Shown here: piece by piece, positions 52,991 through 63,477 of the stretch | How the letters are laid out: every line of letters begins with the position of its first letter | Numbering within the stretch: the stretch's first letter is position 1 | Source of the DNA: Anodontia alba | Lineage: Eukaryota > Mollusca > Bivalvia > Lucinida > Lucinidae | Assembly: GCA_964016985.1 (NCBI GenBank) | Contig: OZ024823.1 | Location: forward strand, 130,716,112-130,780,111 | Direction: 5' to 3' | DNA length: 64,000 nucleotides | Notes under the pieces: generated by a model | The model's input: only the letters and a program-made list of their open reading frames with translations | Database searches by the model: none | What the model was told of the DNA's origin: nothing | Position numbers and translations under genes: made by a program

Positions 52991-53461
52991 AATGTAAATA
53001 GTGACCTACTCCGCACATACACTAGTCACAAAGTATGAATTAGCGAGATTAACCAATTTACGCTTAACAATCCAAGAAATGACAATTGCAAACAATGTAA
53101 ACCAAAGTCACACACCAAGGAATACGGCGTTGATCAATGTGTATATTGTTTGCCATGAACTTTCTAATGTTCAGTCACAATATTAAATAAGACATTTTCT
53201 ATATAAGACCCCTTGAGATATGTCTGTCCAATGTTCATGATAGAAGAGTTTGAATATACACTTGCACTAAAGAGTTTGGCTCTGTTAGAAGTTGTTTTTA
53301 GTGTATATTCCTAAAGCTAACGCACGAATTGACCTCTGTATCAATGCGGTCTGACCAAAAACCGCATCAAATGATTTGACCGATCTTTAATGGTGCTCAT
53401 GCTTTTCAGGGCATCCGATGTCAACCCTTTTCCCATGGAGTGACTGGTTTCTTTGTTATAC

Positions 53462-53679
53462 CTGATATGTAACAGTAGGATTTTGTCCAATCCACACTCG
53501 GCCCGCTCTGGGTGGGGTCAGATCGACCGTTACTCCATCAGAACATGTACTGATAGGTTCAAGCTGTAAGGTCCATTGCTCATATGTAATCTGTGTTGCC
53601 TCAGCATGAATACAGACGATGTATCTTTGCCCATGCAAAAGCTCTCCCTCGGTGAAAATGGCGTTCATGTACTCAGTAT
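53462..53679 (-). CDS. FN3-like gene, exon 2
   Basis: 218 nt, phase 1 in, phase 0 out; acceptor ACTTTACTGCAG, donor GTATAA. It encodes MNAIFTEGELLHGQRYIVCI, an acidic-aromatic stretch, and the boundary VTVDLTPPRAGRVWIG. It closes one FN3-like domain and opens the next. Confidence 0.9.
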
Positions 53680-55499
53680 CTGCAGTAAAGTTAGTATGGT
53701 ATCAATAAGGTAATAAGAGAGGACAATGCGTTAACAACAATATAAGTGAAGGTACCCAGGAATTGACATAAACACAAAGCACACCAAAAGAAGTAGACTA
53801 TTGTACAGATAGACATTAACTCCCTGACCGTTGGGAGGGATTTGCGGATTATACCTTTTTAAAGAATAGTCCTTGCTGCATTAAATACAACACGTATGCA
53901 TTCTATAAGTTGAGTCCTGAGGGTATAACAGCCTGTTGTGTATGTTACATATCGAGAGCTTGTAAAATGTTAATTTTAAAAGTGTTATACAAGAGGAATG
54001 TTTCATGCCATTTTTAAATCATATATAATGATATAATAAGTAAATTCAATGTACTTACTAAACATGCAGGCCTATAGATTTTTATTGTAACAAACAAAAC
54101 TAAAAAAAAATAAACATCGTCATTTATAGCAACCTTTTAGATTTTTATTAAATAAATAAATTAAAAAAAATAAAAATAAACATCGTCATTTATGGCGTAG
54201 CATAATTTATAAAACTCCTTAATTTTTATGAGATTATAATGCTGTATAATAATAATACTGTCATTAAAATTCATAGGCTTCATTTGTGTTACTAATTCTA
54301 AATAGTAATTTTGATTTACTTTCAGGCAAAACATAATTGTCATTCCTTTCTTTTATATTTTGTCCGTGATAAAGGTTTAAACACCCCTACCCCACCCGCC
54401 CCCTACCCCCCCCTCCCCTCCCCACAATAAACCCTTTTCATTAAAATGCATCTTAAAATCAAATCTATATAGGTTGCTCTTGGAAACACCGAACACATGA
54501 AATAAAAAAAAAATCTGAATCGCGGTTTCACTGGAACTCTTTATATGCAGTAGTATAGTTTGTAGGGCTACATACATAAGAATAAATCAGGATATCATCC
54601 ATGAAAACCTAATACGAAGCGGTCAGTTTTTGTTTTCTGTATAAATGACTGAAAGGCCACAAAAAGCCTATTCTTAGCAATAGATTTCATCTTTTAAAAT
54701 TTACTTTTTCTGTTAGTAACCTTGTAACAACATACTGGGTACTGATTAAGATTATCACTATACTGTAACAATATTCGGGGTATTGGTTTAGACTATCACT
54801 ATCCTACTATGTTTAAGAAATCTTTAGAAGAACAGATTTTACTTGTGTTTATGATCTAAATGTATCGAAGTTAGGCGTATTGTATAGTTTTTTGGAAGCT
54901 AAACCATGTAAATACTGTAAAGTATGTAACATTTATTATGCGTTTCTGCATCTGTCCCAAAGATTTATATATTACATTTAAATAGCAAGAAAAAGCGAAA
55001 TCTGATGATATAAAAATGCTTAAAATTAAAACTTAGATCAAAATCTGATAAAATAAACTTAGTGTTAGATGTGGTTAGTTTGGCATTCTAGATGTAACGT
55101 ACATAACAAAAGTGCCATGATTAAAATGGATTATGTGTAATTTTAAAATGTTCTGGTTTGCATACTAAATAATCGAACATTTAATGATTTTGAGATACAT
55201 GAAGAATTAAAATTGAATGACATTGAATTGTTTAGAACACTTCCTGGACTTACAATAAGGTTACTAATGTTATTTTCTAAGCTAGGATAAGGACTGATAA
55301 GTAGGCCGTGTCCTTCAATAGATGGAGAATTACAATAATTAGAATGTCAAAATGTGACTTTTACATTACTTATGTTAGCCACAGTCATTTTCTTCTGATT
55401 CATCTTCAAACACAATATCCAGCACGCTATCCATTGCATTATCAGGATATCCTCTTCATTTGCAGTTTTATTTCGTTTTAGTGCATATTATGTTGATTA
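53680..55499. other. Unannotated intron stretch
   Basis: AT-rich part of the 9.7-kb intron between exons 1 and 2. It has a short direct repeat (AAACATCGTCATTTAT near 54113 and 54177), a C-rich run at about 54384-54420 and a D-type fragment at 54465-54570. No gene. Confidence 0.5.
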
Positions 55500-55790
55500 A
55501 ACTTTTGTAGTACGACGACAATATTTATCGTCATACTCAATCCCATTAGCATTATTAAGTTTCCATCCATGTACATCCGGATTTGGAATTCGCTCAGTGG
55601 CATGTCTCAATATATATTCCTGATTGTTTGTTCTGTAAGCATACATTTCAAAAGATGACCTGGACGGCGGCAGAAGGCGAAGATCTATGCCATCAAATGC
55701 ACTGAGCAACTGCCCTAATTAACCTTGATATATCTTAGCAAACATATCGTAGCTAAGTTTATCAACATTTGGGTAAGTTGCGTTTTCCAT
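55500..55790 (-). pseudogene. Relic of an invertebrate repetitive protein (LPPSRxxFxxH..NxQ..HGW type)
   Basis: Minus-strand frame MENATYPNVDKLSYDMFAKI, an in-frame stop, then LLSAFDGIDLRLLPPSR, AYRTNNQEYILRHATERIPN and PDVHGWKLNNANGIEYD. This layout (LPP, then RxNxQ, then P.P..HGW) recalls a widespread multi-copy invertebrate protein family of unknown function, probably carried by mobile elements. Recognition is from memory and moderate. It is in an intron on the same strand as the host gene but unrelated to it. Confidence 0.42.
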
Positions 55791-56151
55791 ACAAACAGCA
55801 CACAAACTTTGCTGTAGTGTGGTAACATATGGACGCCGCACTCAACTGTTCCAAAAACAGACAAAACTCCTGATACATCTTTAATGTCTGAAAGTGGATA
55901 ACCTTTCCTCTTCAGACAGAGGCATTAATAGTATCATATTTTGAGAGCAGTGCAGCCTATGTAGAATTTAACACAAATCTGCACCCTTCATTTCAATATT
56001 TTGTTTCTAATTTAACAATATACCTGTCCCAGTGTCAAACAGAATTATGTAAAACATGTTCTGAGCAAATCACGTCTTTTCGATGACCAAACAATGATCT
56101 CCGTTTAGTCGGTTGTATACTCAAAATATATATGCAGTGGAGAATAATTAG

Positions 56152-57130
56152 TAAATCAGTGTCTTCTGGAGACGAGGACAAGGCGTTAACCGGCGTAACT
56201 GACACGTTTTCTGAATCTTCGATGGGTAGCCGATAGCATTCTTTGGCATAGATAAAGAGTATTTGCCTCTCATGGGGCTTCTCGGCATATTTATTTTTCT
56301 GTCATTCATGCAACTACAATTTGATGAGCTGCTGTTTGTTTGCGTCATTTGACTTGGAATTTTCAAACCTCTAGGAGCGTTTGTTTTTGGTTCGGCCAGA
56401 GGATATGTTGGTGTGGTGCCACGTTGTTGTCGCTCAAACGACCTAACTGACAAAGGTTTATAGGTGTCTGTTACAATGTCAATCCAAGGCTTTTTAGACA
56501 GAAGGTTAAAGACTGTGTTGTCAGAAGATTTTGTCGCTGGTTCAGTACTGGTCTCAAGAATATGTAAAAGCGTTGCTTTGTCGGGCTATGCGATTCCGTT
56601 AGCAGTTGAAATAGAAAATGGAAGATGGCCAAGAGAGTAAGTATGTGTTAGTTGCAAATCAATATTATGCTCAACTGAAAGAATCACAAGTTGCAAAAAT
56701 GTTTCGTTCTGCTTGGCTATGCAAAACTTTACCTGGTGAGTTTTACCTTCTTGGCCACAACCATAGCTGCAATGGTTTGAGCTTCATCAGTTTGATGGGC
56801 TCATGTAAGGGGGGTAGGTAGACTATCTGAAAGAACTCTTCTATAGCGCGCCGTCCTCGGCTATGTACTTCTAAAAGGTCACAATTGACATCTTAAGCTA
56901 CCGGTTTGCCAGATAAAAGGCAGTGAAGAGCTCTTTCATATCATACAAAATAAAAGGGTTTGTAAAGTTAGATTGCATTTTGTCACGTATTAGTGGCTGC
57001 TTCATTGGCTTTTATTTTAGCAGGCTGCACCTGCACCTCTTTGTGCACACTTAATTCTTCAGAGGACATTTCTGCTAAGATCAGTTTTGTCGCTAGGTTC
57101 AATAGTGACGTGTTATCCACCAACGATAGT
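56152..57130 (-). pseudogene. Coding-like minus-strand pieces, unidentified
   Basis: Separate pieces read EELSVHKEVQVQPAKIKAN (about 57080-57000), DEAQTIAAMVVAKK (about 56780-56740), and DNTVFNLLSKKPWIDIVTD continuing LSVRSFERQQRGTTP and NCSCMNDRKINMPRS (56590-56152). Candidate splice acceptors precede some pieces. It may be upstream parts of the same relic as 55500-55790, or an intronic gene with introns. Not identified. Confidence 0.3.
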
Positions 57131-57740
57131 AGACAGCAGTGGAAAAAAGTACAGGTAAATAAAATTATGTATTAAGTGAAGAGGAATGAGAAAAATGTTC
57201 CTCTGCGAAAGTGCACATATTCGAATTTCTGTTCAAGATTACATACATGTAAATTGCTTTAAACCGTGATCAGAATTATTAAATATAAGTACAAAATCAA
57301 CGCAAAAGTTTCATTCAGTGATTTACATGTAATTGCATTCATATGACTTTTCGTAAAATTAATTTCACACAAAAGCATGTGAAACAACAAACAATACCAG
57401 ATGTTTTTCAGTATTTAATGACAATCAGAATAGCCTTCAACCGAAATATAACAGCCCACTTGTATATGATGAAGCAGTCGAAGTACTAAACTGCCAGGAC
57501 ATAGACACAGTTAAGTGTCTTTTAATTTTTGTTTTCTTAAAACTTGTGTATAATTAACTTCATGCAATACAAACACTTGCGCCATGCGCTTTACACGTGT
57601 AAGAAACTAATAGAACTCTTGAACTGCATTTCAACTGCGGCATGCCAAATGGATTTCATATCGTTTTGTGACCCTTAAATCGCAATGGCTAAGAAGTTTA
57701 CATTTAAATAGGTAGGTTAATGTAATGACTTTCTTTTAGC
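57131..57740. other. Unannotated intron stretch
   Basis: AT-rich, no repeats or frames of note. Confidence 0.5.
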
Positions 57741-58360
57741 ATGTATGTTTGCTTGTGTTGAGGTTTTAGGGCCCAGTCAACTCAACTGGAGTCTTGTCAC
57801 GCGCGGTGAAAAAACGTAAGAGAAAAGTCCAGGGAGTGCCACAATCACAAACCGCAGCCCTTCCCAGACATAAAGAGGAAGAGAAAACCGACAAATCCAA
57901 ACAAAGCACTAAGATTAGCTCTCTCTACCCCAAGCGAGGTAATCGCAATGCTAAAAGGACTGAAAAACACAAGAACAAAATGGCACGAGGTAAGACGTAC
58001 AAAATCGCCTCGCAGAATAAACCACAAAGCACAAAAGAGTAAGACTAACAACGGGACCGGTTAAGTTTACCTAACCACACTTTAACGGGGCAGGCTTAGT
58101 CCTCTAAGGGGTTAACCAGTAGTGTGCACATTTTTTTGACAGAAACTGATAACTGCCTTCTTGAATCAACGGAAGGGCGAGAATGACCTTTTTTCTTTTT
58201 TTTTTTTTTTTTTTTTTCTTTTTTTTTTAAATAAATATTTCTTTTTGAAAATATTTCATGATCAATCTCCACGAAAGAATGTTGCCGACCCGGCGGGGTT
58301 CGAACCCTCAACGTCCTGCTCACCAGTCGGACGCGTATTCAACTGAGCCAACGAGGCAGG
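57741..58360 (-). mobile_element. tRNA-derived SINE S1, copy 3, split by A22
   Basis: SINE body from GTATGTTTGCTTGTGTTGAG to the tRNA-like head with GGTTCGAACCC (minus strand) near 58290. It is interrupted at 57809-58058 by a Penelope-like fragment and at about 58191-58247 by a T-rich expansion. The split pieces abut at ...CGCGCGGT and AGTTTACCTAACC. Confidence 0.85.
57809..58058 (-). mobile_element. Penelope-like A22 inside SINE copy 3
   Basis: AAAAAACGTAAGAGAAAAGT to AGTAAGACTAACAACGGGAC, inverted. The 5' truncation falls just before the CCGCCTTAGAACGG core. It inserted after the SINE. Confidence 0.86.
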
Positions 58361-58967
58361 CACTGAGCGTGTCTGACAAAGCTGTGGATAAGAAAAGTAC
58401 GTATATATGGATAATTATTTTCTATGAAAACATAAATTATCGGTACTCATGAGAACCACCTAGATGCGGCGATTTCATTGAGTACCTAGAATATATAAAT
58501 AATGAGGAAAATGGAACCTTTGAAATCAAAGAACATATAAAAGAAAGGTTGAATTTAGTTTGTTCATGAACAGTAATATTATTTGCAACAGTGTTCAGGC
58601 CTCTTAGCACTTGCTTAAGCTACAGTTTTTCTCAACAAACACAACAACGGGCCACCCCTCCATGGAGGAGCATGGAAACCACAGAATATTGGTGTTGCTT
58701 TTGTGAAGAAATAAGAAAATTCTATCAACAGTTGGTTGACAAAAGTGTCTTATCAGTTATAGGCATCACAATATAAATATCATATTTACATTAAATATTC
58801 GAATCAATAAGCATGAGCAGTGTAGACCCAGATCAGACGCCGCGTAAATCGGCGAAATGTCAGGGTCTACACTTTGCTACCTATCCGTCAGTTTTCAAGA
58901 CATATCAAAAGTTAGCAATGTGGAGTTGTACGGTGAGTAAATACGGATCCAATGCCTTATGCGAATA
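58361..58967. repeat. Intron stretch with family F and MITE-core relics
   Basis: CATAAATTATCGGTACTCAT near 58430 resembles a decayed MITE core. 58815-58960 is a family F copy (AGTGTAGACCCAGATCAGAC ... CAGGGTCTACACT). No gene. Confidence 0.5.
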
Positions 58968-58973
58968 GCGAAC

Positions 58974-59009
<36 letters not shown>

Positions 59010-59246
59010 GATTTGGGTTTTACGGCCCTTTCAAGAATATTTCACTTATATCGAGCCGATCGTTCATCGAAGGTGGGCGAAAACCGGAGAACCCGGAGAA
59101 AAACCACCTGACCATCCGTAAGCAGAACTTGACTTTCCCACATATGACCCGAGCGAGGCTCGAACCACAGCGGTGAGAAACCTAATGGATTAAGAGTCAA
59201 CTCTCTTATCCACTAGGCTACGGGGGCCCGCATGCGAACAGTATGA
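58968..59246 (-). mobile_element. tRNA-Lys-like SINE with poly(A) and 13-bp target duplication
   Basis: Direct repeats GCGAACAGTATGA at 58968-58980 and 59234-59246 flank the element. The left end is poly-T (the poly-A tail on the minus strand). On the minus strand the head has GTAGCCTAGTGGATAAGAG (A-box), GACTCTTAATC (Lys-type anticodon arm) and GGTTCGAGCC (B-box). The body has CGGAGAACCCGGAGAAAAAC on the plus strand. It is the cleanest insertion in the window. Confidence 0.93.
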
Positions 59247-59930
59247 CCAAGAAGAATAATTGCGTTGGTGCAGGATATTCATTGCCTCCTTATTGAATCA
59301 ACGGATACTGCAGTACTGTATTTATCATAGTTGGCATAACCCATAAACAAGTCCTTGATCTGCACTGTTTGGTCAGGCTGTTCTGTCGAACATGTAGAGT
59401 AAAAATGATATATATTGGCAAACAGAGAAGGTCAATTCGGCCTACCCGTGAGAAAATGGGCTACGGGGCAAAAAGAAGGCAGTCTATAGGAATGAAAATG
59501 GTGTTCCTGGTATTCGCTAAATGCACACGCACCGAAGTCATTTTTAGGCGGACTGTTAAGCCCGTCTATAGCTATGGTCTTCGACTCGATTTCGGGGATC
59601 CACGCGTATAAATACATTGTGTACATGTTAACACCTGGTTAATTTACCTGGCAAAATGTCATGCGCGCCCTGACGAGTGACATAAATGTGTCAGCTGTTG
59701 AGTTATGGATAATGTGATAAACAAGGCGTCATGTCATCTCAGTGTTTTACTTTTATGAGGGTGACGATAGGTAATCTGTTCGCACTGTCTGTACAATTAA
59801 ACTAGCTCCCAACAAAACAATAAAAACGAACATAATAATAAGATTGTGTTTCTCATAAAGCGGATTCCCGTCACCGTGCCACGTGAAGTTAATTAGGGTC
59901 ACGCAGTTCCTTCTTGTGAGAACGGGAAAC
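59247..59930. other. Unannotated intron stretch
   Basis: No repeat or gene recognised. Short frames here lack recognisable content. Confidence 0.5.
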
Positions 59931-60440
59931 CCATCTCAGCAGTATAGATCCAGATCCGAGAGCCACAGAACGGCCTGTCTGTTAACGGTTAACACTGTTA
60001 GCCAAAGTACAGAAACTTTAGTAAACTTACAAAAAATGTAACAAACTTGACACCACTTAATTTTCAAATAATTTTGTCCAATGGATTTGTTCAAAAGCAT
60101 TATTTGGGACCTTGGCAAAACGTGTAGAGCCCCTGATCAGACGCCGCGGAACGCGGCGTCACTGTTCATTTAAAGTGCAGGATTTTGTTTTGCAAACTTA
60201 TATCAAACAAAACAAAACTGACACCCCCTAAATTTCAAATAGTTCTGTGCAAAGGCATTTTGCGGACATTTGCAAACGGTGTAGACTCAGATCAGAACGC
60301 CGAATCTGTTCAAGGTCACCACTATTTGCGTTCAAATTAGGTACTTTTGGGATTGGCAAACAGTGTAAACCTAGATCAGACGCCGCAGAATTAGTGTGGC
60401 ATCTGATTAGAGTCGTCATAGTTTGCTGAATCTACATGAA
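59931..60440. repeat. Cluster of family F foldback units
   Basis: GTGTAGAGCCCCTGATCAG, GTGTAGACTCAGATCAGA and GTGTAAACCTAGATCAGAC recur at about 60121, 60279 and 60361, each with a GCCGC centre in differing states of decay. They are tandem-like diverged copies. Confidence 0.65.
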
Positions 60441-60479
60441 TTTTTGATAGCTTACAGCTACATGTAGAGCAAGTCGATG

Positions 60480-61159
60480 GCGCGCCATCGCATATCCCCG
60501 CGCCAGTTCCATCGCAAATCTACATGCACATCAAAATTCTAAATGCATTCCTCCATTTCTCATCCATAGGGCTATTACCTGTTTCAAGGTTCTAGCTCAA
60601 GACCCGAGGCAAACTTTTTGCACCACTGTATTCTACTCTACATTGCTTTCGATTTGATATGCAATATGACTATGTTTGTACGAACTGGAGTTTGGACCCT
60701 TTTGGGCCACACCCCCTGGCCTTGCCCTCAGGGGTTACATCAAAATTCCAAATGTGTTCCTCCAAGCCGCATCCATATGACTACCTGTGACAGTTTCAAG
60801 GTTCTAGCTCAAAAAGCCTAAGAGGAGTTGTGTGACAATCAAGAAAAGGACCAAAAGTCCTACTTTTTGACCTCTAGTGACCCCAAGACATGCACCGGGG
60901 CAGAATGTTTGCACCACTGTATTTTACTCTTTATTACCTTCGATTTGATATGCAACATGACTATGTTTGTACAAAATGGATTTTGGAACCTTCGAGGCCA
61001 TCCCCCGACACTACCCAAGGGGTTAACATCACAATTCCGAATGTGTTCCTCTAGTCCTCATCCATAGGGCTATCGCCTGTGAAAGTTTCGAGATTCTAGC
61101 TTAAATAGTCTAGGAACAATGGTGTGACATTACAGACGGACATATGGACGGACGGACGG
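60480..61159 (+). repeat. Tandem repeat, unit about 291 bp, ending in GACGGACGG
   Basis: TGCACCACTGTATTYTACTCT recurs at about 60619 and 60910. TTCAAGGTTCTAGCTCAA and GTGTTCCTCYAGYCC recur with the same spacing. The array ends in a GGACGGACGGACGG run into which SINE copy 4 is inserted. Confidence 0.85.
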
Positions 61160-61460
61160 TTTGTTTGTGTTGAGGTTTTACGGCTCAGTCAACCCAATGG
61201 GGTCATGTCGAGCGCGGTCAGTTTACTTAACCACACGTTTACTGGGTAGGCATAGTCCTCTAAGCGGTTAACCAGTATTGTGCACATTCTTTCGCCAGAA
61301 GCTGACAACTGCCCTTCTTGAATCAGCGGAAGGGAGAGAATGTCCGTAAAAAATATTTCATGATCAATCTTTACGAAAGAATGTTGCCGACCTCGGTGGG
61401 GGTCGAACCCGCGACCTCCTGGTCTCCAGTCGGACGCGCATCCGAGCCACCGAGGCTGGC
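61160..61460 (-). mobile_element. tRNA-derived SINE S1, copy 4
   Basis: Complete body with a tRNA-like head at the right (GGTTCGAACC-type B-box near 61400; a small deletion in the A-box arm). GACGGACGGACGG flanks it on both sides, consistent with insertion into that microsatellite. Confidence 0.88.
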
Positions 61461-62270
61461 GACGGACGGACGGACGGACGTGGGTATCACAATATCCTCG
61501 CTTTCTGTTCGAAAAGCTCGGGGATAACAAATAAAACAACTCTGACACTACTTAAATTTAAAATGGATATGTGACTGTTTGTTATACAACATCGCAAAAT
61601 TGTGGTACATTCTTATTTGGAAAGCTATCTTTTCCAAAATGTGGAAATGAAGATTTTATGGTAATACAAGTTGTGCAATGTTCTGCGATGGATGATTGAA
61701 AACATCAGTCAGATTTGTCGAAGGAAATTAATTCATTTACAGGGAGGTAAAAACAAAAGTAGTGTATCCCCACAGCTAAAAAGGGAAACGATTTCTTTGT
61801 AACAAAGTCTCTGCATCTTCCATGTGGTTTAGTTCCTCAGGAAAAGTAGACGCTTTGCAGAAAAAAAAACACTCAGGAATTCAGCAGTAATCACTAGAAC
61901 TATCGGCAGCAAATGCCTTCTTTCCGGTGCTCGTTTGATACGAAATCAAATTTCAAAGGTTGGCTCTTTTGCAAAAGCACTGCAGAGTAAAAAGAATTGT
62001 GAGCTAAGTGACCGCCTCTCAGTACTTCCAGAACTTGGATTTCTTCTTCTCGTGGAGAAATTCAGTTTGGAATATTTCCTACACTGTTTTGTATCCGAAA
62101 AGTTTGGGTTCTGTGTGTCTGCCTGTCTGTCGTCTGTGAGTCTGTTTATCCGTATAGCTGTCTGTCCGAAGGTTCTGTCTGTCTTTGTTTGTTTGCCTTT
62201 TGAGTTGGTGTGATTGGTAGGCTCTATACTGTATATGTAACTCTTCCTGGTCGACATCTTCTACACTATT
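61461..62270. other. Unannotated intron stretch
   Basis: Starts with the remaining GACGGACGG microsatellite. No element core or convincing gene was seen. Confidence 0.5.
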
Positions 62271-62770
62271 TTAGGTAAGAATGTAAAATTACATTGAAGA
62301 TACTCAGAAAATGACACAATCACGAAGCACAGCCCTCCCGAGGCACCAACAAAGAAGAACTAAAACAGAGAAACTGCCTTGTCCGTATGATTTCATAGGT
62401 GACTTAGAAGACCTCCACGCGGACCGAACAAATATGTTATACCACTATGGAAGCTGAGGGCGTTGGTTGGGATCCCGTAAAGCCCCTCCACCCCACCCCC
62501 CTTACATGCACGCACACCGCGCCGCACCCCAAGTATGTTTTTCTTTTATCAATTATTTAAGTTAGATAGTCAGTAAATTTTGGTAATAGAGTTGCCACCT
62601 TTTTGGTAAATGGTTTCCAACTTTGCTTGCTGCCTGTTCTTTTATGTGGCCGTTTAATTGTATTTGTCTGTCTTTCCGTTTGATGCTGTGGATTTGATTT
62701 GGATCTGAGTGTATCATTTCCCGAGTTCATTTATTTACCTTGGAACAGTCAGTAGGAATACTACTCGGGG
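62271..62770 (-). mobile_element. Diverged Penelope-like 3' fragments (older lineage and family C)
   Basis: GACACAATCACGAAGCACAG with CCCTCCCGAGGCACCAACA resembles the end of the A 3' region but is far diverged. 62605-62770 on the plus strand is family C, with CCTTGGAACAGTCAGTAGG. Confidence 0.45.
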
Positions 62771-62806
62771 AGCTTAAACTAGTTTAACTTGCGCGAAACC
62801 TCGCTC

Positions 62807-63238
62807 TTAACCCTTCTTTTGCTAAACACGACATGCCTTGTCTTAGCAAACAGCCAACTGATCTGAATCTACACTGTTCGCCATTCAGTATGTGAATTTA
62901 TATCAATAATCTGGATCAATTAATCTGATTGGCTGAAAATTAGAAAAGGGTGTGGCAACTTAATTTATTCAGCATGATAAGGGTTAAATCTGATGCAGCT
63001 GCATCTAACAAATATATGTCCGGTCTACACATGGATCCTCTACCTCATCTGCGAAACGTCTCAGTTAACCCTTGCTTTGCTGAATAAATTAAGATGTCAC
63101 GCCCACTTCTCATTTCCAGCCAATCAGATTACTTGATTCGGATTTTTGATAGAAATTTACATTGTTAATGACAAATAGTGCAGATCCAGATCAGTTTGCT
63201 AAGACAGGGCATGTCGTGTTCAGCAAGAGAAGGGTTAA
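62807..63238. mobile_element. TTAA-flanked MITE (piggyBac-like), 424 bp
   Basis: Element 62811-63234 lies between TTAA at 62807-62810 and TTAA at 63235-63238. Ends CCCTTCTTTTGCTAAACACG and GTTCAGCAAGAGAAGGG are inverted repeats. Complementarity extends about 170 bp inward (GACATGCCTTGTCTTAGC / GCTAAGACAGGGCATGTC), leaving a short central loop. A TTAA target with CCC..GGG ends is the piggyBac hallmark. No transposase. Confidence 0.87.
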
Positions 63239-63346
63239 GCACATTTTATCAAAAACACTGAGATGAATCGAAGCAAAGGGCTCAATGGCGATTTGAAGTC
63301 AGAACACAAGTAATCCACAATCAGGACACTACAATGTAAAACCAAC
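63239..63346. other. Short intron piece
   Basis: About 108 bp between the MITE and the donor of exon 1. The splice donor GTTGGT lies at its right edge. Nothing else is seen. Confidence 0.6.
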
Positions 63347-63477
63347 CTGTTTCACCACACGCGATGGTCTCTGGAAATGAACATGGGTCAGTTAGATGTA
63401 AGTCACTTGTCTGTTTGTAGAATATCACCGGATCGCTCTCTTGATAATGCAAAACAGCCCAGGTATACTGTTTGTAC
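63347..63477 (-). CDS. FN3-like gene, exon 1 (first visible)
   Basis: 131 nt; acceptor CTTCAAATAG, donor GTTGGT; phase 2 in, phase 1 out. It encodes YKQYTWAVLHYQESDPVIFY, then a cysteine pair in LTDPCSFPETIACGET. The end joins exon 2 by completing an Asp codon. Upstream exons, including any signal peptide, lie beyond the window. Confidence 0.82.

Larger units (their letters stand above)
13045..63477 (-). other. Large FN3-like repeat gene, 15 exons joined
   Basis: Exons in transcript order: 63347-63477, 53462-53679, 51768-51873, 42143-42259, 40721-40845, 40034-40056, 39765-39945, 38191-38467, 36030-36216, 34199-34422, 33077-33306, 20822-20975, 19348-19526, 18058-18207, 13045-13219. All introns are GT-AG and all phases agree, giving an uninterrupted frame of about 825 residues. 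The protein is a chain of fibronectin-III-like domains followed by a cysteine-rich EGF-like segment, as in large secreted or cell-surface invertebrate proteins of unknown function. Signal peptide and any membrane anchor would lie outside the window. Function is inferred only from fold. Confidence 0.88.

Noticed and set aside
59150..59233. A tRNA-Lys gene on the minus strand.
   Set aside because: It is part of a poly(A)-tailed, target-duplicated SINE; the cloverleaf is imperfect.
61935..62213. 92-codon plus-strand frame as a membrane protein.
   Set aside because: Its hydrophobic end comes from a CTGTCTGT-rich low-complexity tract, and there is no supporting similarity or splice context.
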